Part shown: in pieces, positions 16,851-25,511 of the stretch
How positions within the stretch are numbered: the first letter of the stretch is position 1
How the letters are laid out: each line of letters begins with the position of its first letter
Assembly (NCBI GenBank): GCA_021568835.1
Contig: JAKGSH010000010.1
Location: 3,720,001-3,784,000, forward strand
Source: Streptomyces sp. Tue 6430
Lineage (GTDB): Bacteria > Actinomycetota > Actinomycetes > Streptomycetales > Streptomycetaceae
Length of the DNA: 64,000 nucleotides
Direction: 5' to 3'
Notes under the pieces: model-generated
What the model saw: only the letters and a program-made list of their open reading frames with translations
The model's database searches: none
Told to the model about the DNA's origin: nothing
Position numbers and translations under genes: made by a program

Positions 16851-17909
16851 TCACCCGGAGAAGGCCTCCGCGAACGCCCCCGAACTCTGCTCCACCCCGC
16901 TGCAGTCGGTCAGCGCGTCGTCCGCGTCGGTGCCCTCCTCGCACTGCCGGTCCCGGAACGTCGACCACATCGACACCCAGGAGACGCCCTTCTCCTCGGC
17001 GAACGCCCGCACCCGCGCCGCGTCCGCGAGCGTGAACGTCTCGCCCGCGACGTCGTTGACGCCGATCATCGAGGTGAGCGCCATGCCCTTCCAGGCGGCG
17101 GCGTCCGTCGTGCCGAAGACCTCCTCGAGCTGGGCGTGCGCGGCGGTGGCCGAGGTGACGGCGTACCCGCCCATGTCCCCGGCGTACGACTCCCCGTAGT
17201 TCATCGTCATCAGGTTGACGGCGGACACCTGGACGTCGTACTTGTTCGCCGAGGTCAGCAGCGCGAGGCCGTCGGAGTCCAGGCCCGACGGCATCACCGG
17301 GAGGGTGAACGAGACCTCCAGGTCCGGGCGTTCCTCCTGGAGCGCGGCTATCGCCCGGGAGCGCAGGGCGACCGAGTCGGCGTCGGTCAGCTCCTCGCCC
17401 TCGATGTCGAAGTCGGCCCGGGTGGAACCGGCCGCGTCGAGCGCCGCGCCGTAGGCCTCGGCCAGCTCCGCCACGCTGTCGCAGGTGGCCGCCAGTTCCT
17501 TGCCGGACGCGCCGCCGAAGGAGACCCGCACCGGGGCGCCCGTCGCGGTGAGCGCGGAGACGCGCGCGGCCACGGTCGCGTCGTCGACCGCGCGGGTGCC
17601 GTTCCACTCCGGGGTGCAGCCGCTGCCGTCGGAGATGACGAAGGCCAGGTTGTACGCCGAGGGGGAGCCCGCGGCGTCGTTGGCGGAGGCCTCCGCGGCG
17701 TTGACGTAGGGGGCGTACGACGTGCCGGACGTGGCGCCGGAACCGGTACCGGAACCGGCGCTGGGGCCGGCGCCGCCGTCGGTCCCGGCGCTCTGCCGCG
17801 GTGTCGCGGGTGCCGCGTCCGACGTGCCGCCGGACCCCGCGGAGCATCCCGCCGTGGCCAAGGCGAACAGGCAGGTGAGCCCGGCCGCCGGCCTCAGGAA
17901 ACTCCTCAT
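16851..17909 (-). CDS. GH18-like (chitinase-family) lipoprotein
   Basis: A 352-residue secreted protein. The N-terminus is a lipoprotein signal (MRSFLRPAAGLTCLFALATAGC, cut before the lipobox Cys in ATAGC), followed by a Ser/Gly/Ala linker to about residue 65. The rest is a GH18-type domain: the catalytic DxDxE motif appears as ADFDIEGEE, with VNLMTMNYGES and WVSMWSTFRD matching chitinase barrel strands. It probably cleaves or binds N-acetylglucosamine polymers at the cell surface. It is divergent from the deacetylase/glycosyltransferase genes, so a role in trimming that polymer is plausible. Confidence 0.85.
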   Translation of the reverse strand: MRSFLRPAAGLTCLFALATAGCSAGSGGTSDAAPATPRQSAGTDGGAGPSAGSGTGSGATSGTSYAPYVNAAEASANDAAGSPSAYNLAFVISDGSGCTPEWNGTRAVDDATVAARVSALTATGAPVRVSFGGASGKELAATCDSVAELAEAYGAALDAAGSTRADFDIEGEELTDADSVALRSRAIAALQEERPDLEVSFTLPVMPSGLDSDGLALLTSANKYDVQVSAVNLMTMNYGESYAGDMGGYAVTSATAAHAQLEEVFGTTDAAAWKGMALTSMIGVNDVAGETFTLADAARVRAFAEEKGVSWVSMWSTFRDRQCEEGTDADDALTDCSGVEQSSGAFAEAFSG

Positions 17910-18216
17910 TGCGCATGCACCCGCTCTCGTGATTTCTGTCTCAGGACGGAGACAAAGGCCGTTCCCGAACTCGAAATGTCTCACATGCGGGCCGCTCGCA
18001 CCGAGACAGCGAACACGCAGCCATTTCATGGACAAATATGGTCGAAGATGGAAAATTTGGCGCCCAAAAGGGGCGATCGGCCCGGTCCTTCCGCAGGTCG
18101 GCCGCGCGGGCATTCGCCCTTTCTCTCAGGCAAGGGACAGGTTCGGCCGTTCCTCACGGCCCACTCACAAGAAGACCAGAGTTCAGGGCACATAAAGGCT
18201 CCCTAATATCCGGGGA
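17910..18216. promoter_or_regulatory. Divergent promoter region of the PNAG-type locus
   Basis: This 307-bp region is AT-richer than its surroundings. A TAATAT hexamer at 18204-18209 ends seven bases before the ATG at 18217, implying a leaderless transcript for the small membrane protein. ATTTGGCGCCCAAAAGG (about 18056-18072) contains the perfect palindrome TTGGCGCCCAA-like core (GGCGCC). No other operator is assigned. Confidence 0.45.
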
Positions 18217-18630
18217 ATGCATTCCGAGCCTGCCGTCGAAAGCCGTGCCGCCGCTCGCGGTCGCCGTCGCAAACGTGACGACGACTCCGCCGCCGAGGGC
18301 CCCGTGTTCGTTGACAACTCCGGACGCCGGTCCAGACTGCTGCGCCGGATCGGCCTCCTCATGGGCGCCGGCTGCCTCGTCTACGCGGCCGTCCTCGGCG
18401 CCGCCTTCATGGGCTGGGGCACCTCGCTCGCCCCGTCCTCGCTGCTGCCGTTCGGCGGCACCGCCCAGGAGGGCCGGGGTCCCGGCGGGATGCGCCCGGA
18501 CGGCGGCCTCGGCAACCAGATCGGCCTGCCGGGCGGCACCCCGCCCACCGGCGCCGCCTCCCCGTCCCCGTCCGTCCCCGCCTCTCCGTCCGCCTCCCCG
18601 TCCGTCCCCGCCTCCGCGGCCGCCCACTGA
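18217..18630 (+). CDS. Small membrane protein (MatA-like)
   Basis: A 137-residue protein with a charged N-terminus (ESRAAARGRRRKRDDDS), one clear transmembrane helix (about residues 48-68: LLRRIGLLMGAGCLVYAAVL) and a Pro/Ser/Gly-rich external tail ending in PSPSVPASPSASPSVPASAA. It lies 19 bp before a deacetylase/glycosyltransferase fusion. In Streptomyces a small membrane protein, MatA, is encoded with the PNAG synthase MatB; this position and topology suggest the same accessory role, comparable to IcaD. The assignment is by context and topology, not catalytic motifs. Confidence 0.6.
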   Translation: MHSEPAVESRAAARGRRRKRDDDSAAEGPVFVDNSGRRSRLLRRIGLLMGAGCLVYAAVLGAAFMGWGTSLAPSSLLPFGGTAQEGRGPGGMRPDGGLGNQIGLPGGTPPTGAASPSPSVPASPSASPSVPASAAAH

Positions 18631-18649
18631 CCGGAACGCAGCCACCCCC

Positions 18650-20983
18650 ATGACGACGACTCCCTCCCGCGGCCGGCGCCGCGCCCCCTCCCGTATCGAA
18701 CGGGCGGCGGGCAAGGCCGCGGCCCTCCAGAAACCCCGCGTCATCCTGGCGGGGCTGCTGCTGCTCGCCCTCACCAGCGTGATGCTGCTCGACGGCTACC
18801 TGCGCGCCGAGGTCGGCGGCGACCAGCGGGTCCGCACCGGGGCCGGCGCGAGCAAGGTGCCCGACGACATCCTCGAGGGCGGCCCGATCCTCACCTTCCG
18901 CGGCGGCCAGGCCACCACCGTCTCGGTCCCGGACAAGACGATCGTGCTCACCTTCGACGACGGCCCCGACCCCACCTGGACCCCCCAGGTCCTGGAGATC
19001 CTCGAGAAGTACGACGTGCCCGGGACCTTCTTCCTGGTCGGGGCGATGGTCTCGCGCTACCCGGGCATCGTGAAGGACATGGTCGAGCAGGGCGACGAGG
19101 TGGGCATCCACACCTTCACCCACGTCGACCTCTCCTACCAGAGCGACGCCCGTGTCGACCGCGAGATGGAGCAGACCCAGCTCGCGCTCGCGGGCGCGGC
19201 GGGCATCACCACCACGCTGTTCCGCGCGCCCTACTCCTCCAAGACGGACGCCATCGACAACTACAGCTGGCCCGTCTACCAGCGGCTCGGCGAGGACGGC
19301 TACACCAGCGTCTTCGTCGACACCGACAGCGACGACTGGAAGAGGCCGGGCGTCTCCAAGATCATCGAGTGGGCCACGCCGGAGGACGGCGAGGGGGCGT
19401 CGGTCCTCTTCCACGACGCGGGCGGCGAGCGCTCCCAGACGATCGCCGCGCTGCCGGCGTACATCAAGAAGATGAAGGCGGCCGGCTACACCTTCACCAC
19501 CATCAGCGGCGCGATGCAGGAGGAGAGCGCGGCGGCCCGCGAGGCTTCCGGGCAGCAACAGCAGGCGGGTGCGGGTGCGGGTGCCGGGGACGAGGCTGCG
19601 GCTGGTGCGGCTGGTGCGGCTGGTGCGGCTGGTGCGGCTGGTGCGGCCGGCGGGGCCGGTGTGGCCGGGGGCGGGCTCCAGGCCGCCCACCGTGAGGCCA
19701 CCGGTGTGCCCCTGTACGAGGGCAAGGCGCTCGTCGCGGCGGTCGCCGTCGCCGAGTGGACGGTGCCGACGCTCTCCGTCGGACTGGCCGTCGTGGGCGT
19801 GGCCGTCATGGGCCGCTTCGGGATGATGCTGATCCTCGCCCGCCGCCACCACCGCAAGCGCAACAAGCGCCGCTTCAGCTGGGGACCGACCGTCACCCGG
19901 CCGGTCAGCGTGATCGTCCCGGCGTACAACGAGAAGGAGTGCATCGCCAACACCCTGGAATCACTGGCGCGGAGCACCCATCCGATCGAGATCATCATCG
20001 TGGACGACGGATCGACGGACGGCACGTCCGAGATCTCCCGCGAGGCGGCGAAGGCCCTGGGCATGACCAACGTCCGCGTCATCCGCCAGGAGAACGCGGG
20101 CAAGCCGGCCGCCCTCAACAACGGTGTCCGCAACGCCGGTTGCGACATCGTCGTGATGATGGACGGCGACACCGTCTTCGAGCCCGACACCGTGCGCCAC
20201 CTGGTCCAGCCGTTCGCCGACCCGAAGGTCGGCGCGGTCGCCGGCAACGCCAAGGTCGGCAACCGCGACACGGTCATCGGCGCCTGGCAGCACATCGAGT
20301 ACGTCATGGGCTTCAACCTCGACCGCCGCATGTACGACCTGCTGCGCTGCATGCCGACCATCCCCGGCGCGATCGGCGCCTTCCGCCGGGACGCCGTCCT
20401 GGAGGTCGGCGGCATGAGCGAGGACACCCTCGCCGAGGACACCGACATCACCATCGCCATGCACCGCGCCGGCTGGAACGTCGTCTACCAGGAGCACGCC
20501 CGCGCCTGGACCGAGGCCCCCGGCTCCCTCAAACAGCTGTGGTCCCAGCGCTACCGCTGGTCCTACGGCACCATGCAGGCCCTGTGGAAGCACCGCAAGT
20601 CCCTCACGGACAAGGGGCCCGCGGGGCGCTTCGGACGTGTCGGCATGCCGCTGGTCGTCCTCTTCCAGGTCGTCACGCCGGTCTTCGCGCCGCTGATCGA
20701 CGTGTTCACCGCCTACTCGATGATCTTCATCGACTTCCGGGCGGCCCTGCTGGCCTGGCTCGCGGTCCTGGGCGTGCAGCTCGTCTGCGCCGCGTACGCC
20801 TTCCGTCTCGACCGTGAGAAGTACCGCTACCTGCTGATGATGCCGCTCCAGCAGCTCGCCTACCGCCAGATGATGTACCTCGTCCTCATCCACTCCTGCG
20901 TCACCGCCCTCACCGGCGGCCGCCTGCGCTGGCAGAAGCTCAAGAGGACCGGCGAGGTCGGGACCCCGGCCGGGGTGAGCTGA
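18650..20983 (+). CDS. Polysaccharide deacetylase/GT2 synthase fusion (MatB-like)
   Basis: A 777-residue membrane protein combining two activities. After one N-terminal helix (about 30-48) comes an extracellular NodB deacetylase domain (TFDDGPD at 101-107, metal histidines in HTFTH at 154-158). Next are a Gly/Ala linker with AAGAAG repeats (about 303-342), a helix (about 370-397) and a cytoplasmic GT2 domain (VIVPAYNEKE, DGD at 505-507, EDTD at 596-599, QRYRW at 633-637, the processive-synthase signature). More helices follow. This is the architecture of Streptomyces MatB, which makes poly-beta-1,6-N-acetylglucosamine. Cellulose- or chitin-like products cannot be excluded. Confidence 0.88.
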   Translation: MTTTPSRGRRRAPSRIERAAGKAAALQKPRVILAGLLLLALTSVMLLDGYLRAEVGGDQRVRTGAGASKVPDDILEGGPILTFRGGQATTVSVPDKTIVLTFDDGPDPTWTPQVLEILEKYDVPGTFFLVGAMVSRYPGIVKDMVEQGDEVGIHTFTHVDLSYQSDARVDREMEQTQLALAGAAGITTTLFRAPYSSKTDAIDNYSWPVYQRLGEDGYTSVFVDTDSDDWKRPGVSKIIEWATPEDGEGASVLFHDAGGERSQTIAALPAYIKKMKAAGYTFTTISGAMQEESAAAREASGQQQQAGAGAGAGDEAAAGAAGAAGAAGAAGAAGGAGVAGGGLQAAHREATGVPLYEGKALVAAVAVAEWTVPTLSVGLAVVGVAVMGRFGMMLILARRHHRKRNKRRFSWGPTVTRPVSVIVPAYNEKECIANTLESLARSTHPIEIIIVDDGSTDGTSEISREAAKALGMTNVRVIRQENAGKPAALNNGVRNAGCDIVVMMDGDTVFEPDTVRHLVQPFADPKVGAVAGNAKVGNRDTVIGAWQHIEYVMGFNLDRRMYDLLRCMPTIPGAIGAFRRDAVLEVGGMSEDTLAEDTDITIAMHRAGWNVVYQEHARAWTEAPGSLKQLWSQRYRWSYGTMQALWKHRKSLTDKGPAGRFGRVGMPLVVLFQVVTPVFAPLIDVFTAYSMIFIDFRAALLAWLAVLGVQLVCAAYAFRLDREKYRYLLMMPLQQLAYRQMMYLVLIHSCVTALTGGRLRWQKLKRTGEVGTPAGVS
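19567..19672 (+). repeat. Gly/Ala-coding repeat in the synthase linker
   Basis: Iterated GGTGCGGCT and GCGGGTGCGGGT units encode Gly/Ala-rich linker residues between the deacetylase and glycosyltransferase parts. It is a flexible spacer that is probably variable in length. Confidence 0.8.
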
Positions 20984-22251
20984 GTGGGCGCGCACAGCAA
21001 GGGCGCGGCCCGCGGGCCGGCCCGCGGCACGGCCCGGCGGACCGCCGTCACGGACGACCTGCCCGGCTCCGGCCCCGGTTCTGGCCCCGCCCTCGGCCCC
21101 ACCCCCGGCTCCCCTCTCGGCCCTACCCCCGGCCCCGGTCCCGGTCCCGTCACGGACACGGCTCCCCTGCCCGCGGTGGGGAGCGTCCGGCGGGGCCGCC
21201 GGCCGCGGGGCCGCGGGCGCCCGGCCGTGACCGCTACTTCGACAGCCTCCGGGCCCTCGCCCTCGTCCGGGTCGTGGCGTACCACACCTTCGGCTGGGCC
21301 TGGGCGGGCCTGGTCTTCCCCTCCATGGGCGTCATGTTCGGCCTGGCCGGCACCCTGATGGCGAAGTCCCTGGAACGCCCGGCGCTCACCGTGGTGCGCG
21401 GCCGCCTCCGCAGACTCCTGCCGCCTTTCTGGTTCTGGGGCGCCTTCGTGGTCGCGGCGATGCTCGTCCACGGCTGGATGCCGGGTCGGCAGATCGTCTA
21501 CTGGATCGTGCCGCTGGGCGATCCGCCGGGCAACGCCTGGGGCGAGCAGGCCTGGGAGATCCTCTGGTACCTGCGCACCTACCTGTGGTTCGTGCTGCTC
21601 TCCCCGCTCCTGCTCCGGCTGTTCCGCCTCGCCCCGGTCCCCGTCCTGGCCGCGTCCCTCGCCCCGGTCCTGGTGCTGAACTTCGCCTGGGCCGGCCCGG
21701 ACGGCCGCGTCGGCACCGCCCTGTGGGACCTGTCGACGTACCTCTTCTGCTGGCTGCTCGGCTTCGCCCACCGCGACGGCGTGCTCCAGCGTGCGAAACC
21801 GGCCCCGGTGGTCGCGCTCTCCCTGGCGGCCATGGCGTACGGCGGCTGGTACGCCTTCACGCACCGGGCCGAGTACGGCACCTACGACCTGGACGAGAAC
21901 CCCCTCGCGCAGGCCTTCTGGTCGGCCGGCTTCGTGATGCTGCTGATGTGGGCTAAGGCGTACTTCCGGATCGACTTCGCCGGGCTCACCCGGCGCAGGC
22001 GCCTGAACCGGCTGGTCTCCGTCTTCAACGCGCGCGCGGTGACGATCTACCTCTGGCACGAGATCGCCCTGGTGCTGGCGGTCCCGCTGATCGACCGGTT
22101 CTGGGACGTGCCCGCCTTCGAGGCGTACCTGCCGCTGGAGAGCCAGTGGTTCCTGTTCGCCGTCGGCTGGCTGCTGATCGTGGTGTTCGTGCTGCTGTGC
22201 GGCTGGGTCGAGGACGTGGCCGCCCGGAAGAAGCCGAGGCTGCTGCCGTGA
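20984..22251 (+). CDS. Acyltransferase family 3 membrane protein (frame broken once)
   Basis: A multi-pass acyltransferase-3 protein. It opens with a long Gly/Pro-rich cytoplasmic segment from a GTG directly abutting the preceding TGA. The family start RDRYFDSLRALALVRVVAYH then appears in the frame one base back, at about 21233, and continues through roughly ten helices to the end. One base is missing somewhere at about 21190-21235, within several GC runs. Length modulo three agrees. Members transfer acetyl or succinyl groups to surface glycans; IcaC in staphylococcal PNAG operons is a family relative. Placement after the MatB-like synthase suggests polymer modification. Confidence 0.8.
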
Positions 22252-22281
22252 GGGCCGGACCCCTGCTGCCACAATGGCCGG

Positions 22282-22977
22282 GTGACCCGTGCTTCCCTGA
22301 ACAAGCAGCCCCACGAAGTCGCCTCGATGTTCGACCGCGTGGCGGAACGGTACGACCTCACCAACGACGTCCTCTCGCTCGGCCAGGACCGCAGATGGCG
22401 CAAGGAGGTCGCGCGCGCCGTCGACGCCCGCCCCGCGCAGAAGGTCCTCGACCTGGCGGCGGGCACGGCCACCTCCTCGCTGCCCTTCGCCAGGACCGGC
22501 GCCTACGTCGTCCCCTGCGACTTCTCCCTCGGCATGCTCCAGGTGGGCAAGCAGAAGCACCCCTGGCTGCCGCTCACCGCGGGCGACGCGACGAGGCTGC
22601 CGTTCAAGGACGACACCTTCGACGCCGTCACCATCTCCTTCGGGCTGCGCAACGTGCAGGACTTCGACGCGGCCCTGCGGGAGATGCACCGGGTGACGCG
22701 GCCCGGCGGACGGGTCGTGATCTGCGAGTTCTCGCACCCGACCTGGGCGCCCTTCCGCCAGGTCTACACCGAGTACCTGATGCGCGCCCTGCCCCCGGTC
22801 GCCCGCGCGGTGTCCTCGAACCCCGACGCGTACGTCTACCTCGCCGAGTCCATCCGCGCCTGGCCCGACCAGCCCGCCCTCGCCGGGCACCTGCGCAGGG
22901 CCGGCTGGTCGAAGGTCGCCTGGCGCAACCTCACCGGCGGGGTGGTCACCCTGCACCGGGGCTTCAAGGAGGACTGA
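22282..22977 (+). CDS. menG: Demethylmenaquinone methyltransferase MenG/UbiE
   Basis: A 231-residue SAM-dependent methyltransferase that makes the last methyl transfer to give menaquinone. Family marks are [20 protein letters not shown] near the N-terminus, SAM motif [13 protein letters not shown] (about 50-61), CDFSLGML, and [17 protein letters not shown], the UbiE signature. GTG start; CACAAT (22269-22274) seven bases upstream could be a -10 for a leaderless mRNA. With mqnA, mqnC and mqnE in the window, it completes much of the menaquinone route. Confidence 0.94.
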   Translation: MTRASLNKQPHEVASMFDRVAERYDLTNDVLSLGQDRRWRKEVARAVDARPAQKVLDLAAGTATSSLPFARTGAYVVPCDFSLGMLQVGKQKHPWLPLTAGDATRLPFKDDTFDAVTISFGLRNVQDFDAALREMHRVTRPGGRVVICEFSHPTWAPFRQVYTEYLMRALPPVARAVSSNPDAYVYLAESIRAWPDQPALAGHLRRAGWSKVAWRNLTGGVVTLHRGFKED

Positions 22978-22985
22978 CCGGCGGG

Positions 22986-23030
22986 CCGGCCGGGGGACCT
23001 GCCGGCCGGCGGACCTGCCTGCCGGCAGGC
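22986..23030. terminator. Hairpin cluster between menG and the PASTA gene
   Basis: CCGGCCGG at 22986-22993 pairs with the copy at 23002-23009, and the perfect palindrome GCCTGCCGGCAGGC lies at 23017-23030. It sits between convergent genes, so it may terminate both. The function is inferred. Confidence 0.6.
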
Positions 23031-23047
23031 GGCTGCCGGACAGGCCC

Positions 23048-23389
23048 TCAGCCCGTGACCGGCGCGAAGGGATCTCCCGACGGGGCCAGTTCGCGCCGCA
23101 TCCCGCCGCCGCCCGGCGCCGGCAGCCGTGGTTCGCGGACGCCCGCGCCGCCACCGCCCTCTCCCTCCGCGAAGTCGAACCACACGGTGACGACCGCCCC
23201 GCGCGGCACCTCCGCACCGGGAGGCGGGTACTGCCGTACGACGTGGTCGACGACGGTCCGCTGGAAATCGGGCCGGTCGGGCGCGGTCAGCAGCACTCCG
23301 TGCGCGGTGGCCGCTTCGCGCGCGTCCACGGCCGTCAGCCCGACGAGCCGCGGTACGCGCACTTCGGTTGTTTTGGGATGTGTGAGCAC
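23048..23389 (-). CDS. PASTA-domain small protein
   Basis: About 113 residues forming one PASTA-type motif (VRVPRLVGLTAVDAREAATA, then RTVVDHVVRQYPPPGAEVPR and GAVVTVWFDF) and a Gly/Pro tail. PASTA modules usually bind muropeptides or beta-lactams on kinases and penicillin-binding proteins, but this protein has no membrane anchor, so its role is unclear. GTG at 23389 was preferred because AGGGGG lies eight bases upstream; another GTG at 23398 overlaps that site and would add three residues. Confidence 0.7.
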   Translation of the reverse strand: MLTHPKTTEVRVPRLVGLTAVDAREAATAHGVLLTAPDRPDFQRTVVDHVVRQYPPPGAEVPRGAVVTVWFDFAEGEGGGGAGVREPRLPAPGGGGMRRELAPSGDPFAPVTG

Positions 23390-23508
23390 GAATGTCACCC
23401 CCTGCGGTACGGGAAGGGTAACCGCGGGGAGGGGTCTTCCGGAAGCTTTCGGTGCCTTACCGTAACGATTGACTACTCAAGGTCACTGAAGGGGAGTTGA
23501 GTCCTCCG

Positions 23509-24015
23509 CTACAGGTCCAGCCGGTAGCAGTGCGCCTCTCGCCGTGACTCGGGAGTGGTGAACACGTCGGCGAGCCGCATGCCGAGCCGTTGGGTGACGG
23601 CGATGGACCGGGCGTTGCTTGCGACGACCATGGCGACCACGCTCGGCACCCCCGCGTCCCGCACCCGTTCCAGCGTCATCCGCGCCGCCGCCGTGGCGTA
23701 CCCCTGGCCCCAGTGCTCGCGGCCGAGCCGCCAGCCGATCTCGATCTCACCCGTCGGGCCCCACTCCCGGTCCCAGGGCTGGGCGCCGGTGAAGCCGATG
23801 ACCCGCTCGGACTCGTCGAGCATCGTCCACAGGCAGAACCCGCGCTCGGCGTCGTGCCGGCGCTGGCGGGCGGTGAGTTCCTCGTAGACCGAGAGCCCCG
23901 CGGAACGGCCGCCGTGGAACTCCATGACCTCCGGGTGGTCGAAGACCCGGTGCCACGCCACCGCGTCCTCGTCCGTGGGGACGCGCAGCCGTACTACGGG
24001 CGGAACTCGGTTCAC
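23509..24015 (-). CDS. GNAT acetyltransferase (RimJ/RimL type)
   Basis: A 168-residue GNAT-3 family protein like ribosomal-protein or small-molecule acetyltransferases. It has RLRVPTDEDAVAWHRVFDHP at the N-terminus, EIEIGWRLGREHWGQGYATA as motif A (pattern x-WGQGYAT), and AMVVASNARSIAVTQRLGMR as motif B, the usual 'N..S..v..k.GF' block. GTG start with AAGGG seven bases upstream. It is divergent from the reductase gene. The substrate is unknown. Confidence 0.87.
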   Translation of the reverse strand: MNRVPPVVRLRVPTDEDAVAWHRVFDHPEVMEFHGGRSAGLSVYEELTARQRRHDAERGFCLWTMLDESERVIGFTGAQPWDREWGPTGEIEIGWRLGREHWGQGYATAAARMTLERVRDAGVPSVVAMVVASNARSIAVTQRLGMRLADVFTTPESRREAHCYRLDL

Positions 24016-24112
24016 GGGGCAGCCCTTCAGCAGGTTGATCAATTCTCCTGAATAGACTGCCCGTGTCCAGTGCCGGTCGGCACGCGATTCCGAACCTTGG
24101 GGAGAACCCGCC

Positions 24113-25399
24113 GTGACCGAGCCCCTCTCCGAAAACACCGCCGATGTGATCGTGGTCGGCGCGGGGCCGGCCGGCTCCACGACCGCGTACCACCTCGCCA
24201 AGGCCGGCCTCGACGTACTCCTGTTGGAGAAGACCGAGTTCCCGCGCGAGAAGGTCTGCGGCGACGGCCTCACCCCGCGCGCCGTCAAGCAGCTCGTCGC
24301 CATGGGGATCGACGTCTCCGAGGAGGCCGGCTGGCTGCGCAACAAGGGTCTGCGCATCATCGGCGGCGGCGTCCGCCTCCAGCTGGACTGGCCGGATCTC
24401 GCCTCCTTCCCGGACTACGGCCTCGTCCGCAAGCGCGACGACTTCGACGAGCAGCTCGCCCGCCAGGCCCAGAAGGCGGGCGCCCGGCTCTACGAGCGCT
24501 GCAACGTCGGCGCCCCCGTCGTCGACGAGCGCACCGGCCGGATCACCGGCGTGCACGCCAAGCTCGGCGAGGAGAAGCGCGAGGTCACCTTCCGCGCCCC
24601 GCTCGTCGTCGCCGCCGACGGCAACTCCACCCGCCTCTCCCTGGCGATGGGCCTGCACCGCCGCGAGGACCGCCCCATGGGCGTCGCGGTGCGCACCTAC
24701 TTCACCAGCCCCCGCCACGAGGACGACTACCTCGAGTCCTGGCTCGAGCTCTGGGACCGGCGCGGGCCGGGCGAGGACCGCCTGCTGCCGGGCTACGGCT
24801 GGATCTTCGGCATGGGCGACGGCACCTCCAACGTGGGCCTGGGCGTCCTCAACACCTCCGACTCCTTCAAGGAGCTGGACTGGCGCGAGGTCCTCAAGGC
24901 CTGGTGCGCCTCCATGCCCGAGGACTGGGGCTACACGCCGGACAACATGACCGGCCCCATCCGCGGGGCCGCGCTGCCGATGGCCTTCAACCGCCAGCCG
25001 CACTACACGCGCGGACTGCTGCTCGTCGGCGACGCCGGCGGCCTGGTGAACCCCTTCAACGGCGAGGGCATCGCCTACGCGATGGAGTCCGGTCAGCTCG
25101 CCGCCGACGTCATCGTCCAGGCGCACGCCCGCTCCACCCCCGCGGGCCGCGAACTCGCCCTCCAGCGCTACCCCCGCGTCCTCAAGGACACCTACGGCGG
25201 CTACTACACGCTGGGCCGCGCCTTCGTGAAGCTCATCGGCAACCCCAAGGTCATGAAGATCGCGACCCAGCGCGGCCTGACCCACCCGCTGCTGATGAAG
25301 TTCACCCTCAAGATGCTCGCCAACCTCACCGACCCCACCGGCGGCGACGCGATGGACCGCATCATCAACGGCCTGAGCAAGGTGGCCCCCAAGGCCTGA
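24113..25399 (+). CDS. Geranylgeranyl reductase-family FAD oxidoreductase (MenJ-like candidate)
   Basis: A 428-residue flavoprotein. The FAD Rossmann motif is VIVVGAGPAGSTTAYHLAKA (11-30), with PREKVCGDGLTPRAVKQL and the second FAD-contact motif GDAGGLVNPFNGEGI at about 306-320. The family saturates isoprenoid double bonds; mycobacterial MenJ reduces the menaquinone side chain. Streptomyces menaquinones are partly hydrogenated. Given menG just upstream, complex I downstream and a prenyl synthase nearby, reduction of the menaquinone tail is the best guess. Archaeal-lipid-type or chlorophyll functions do not fit the organism. Confidence 0.85.
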   Translation: MTEPLSENTADVIVVGAGPAGSTTAYHLAKAGLDVLLLEKTEFPREKVCGDGLTPRAVKQLVAMGIDVSEEAGWLRNKGLRIIGGGVRLQLDWPDLASFPDYGLVRKRDDFDEQLARQAQKAGARLYERCNVGAPVVDERTGRITGVHAKLGEEKREVTFRAPLVVAADGNSTRLSLAMGLHRREDRPMGVAVRTYFTSPRHEDDYLESWLELWDRRGPGEDRLLPGYGWIFGMGDGTSNVGLGVLNTSDSFKELDWREVLKAWCASMPEDWGYTPDNMTGPIRGAALPMAFNRQPHYTRGLLLVGDAGGLVNPFNGEGIAYAMESGQLAADVIVQAHARSTPAGRELALQRYPRVLKDTYGGYYTLGRAFVKLIGNPKVMKIATQRGLTHPLLMKFTLKMLANLTDPTGGDAMDRIINGLSKVAPKA

Positions 25400-25438
25400 C
25401 CGGACGCACGGGGCGCGTCCTCGCGCCCCGGAAAGCCC

Positions 25439-25473
25439 GAAGGGCCGCAGCCCCCGAGCGGCTGCGGCCCTTC
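25439..25473. terminator. Bidirectional terminator hairpin
   Basis: Perfect arms GAAGGGCCGCAGCC and GGCTGCGGCCCTTC surround a short loop between the convergent reductase and NlpC/P60 genes. The 3' flank of each strand carries a few T residues inside the stem end. It is a strong candidate terminator for both. Confidence 0.85.
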
Positions 25474-25511
25474 CGGTGGATCCGTGCGTCGCGGATCCGT
25501 ACGTCCCTGTC

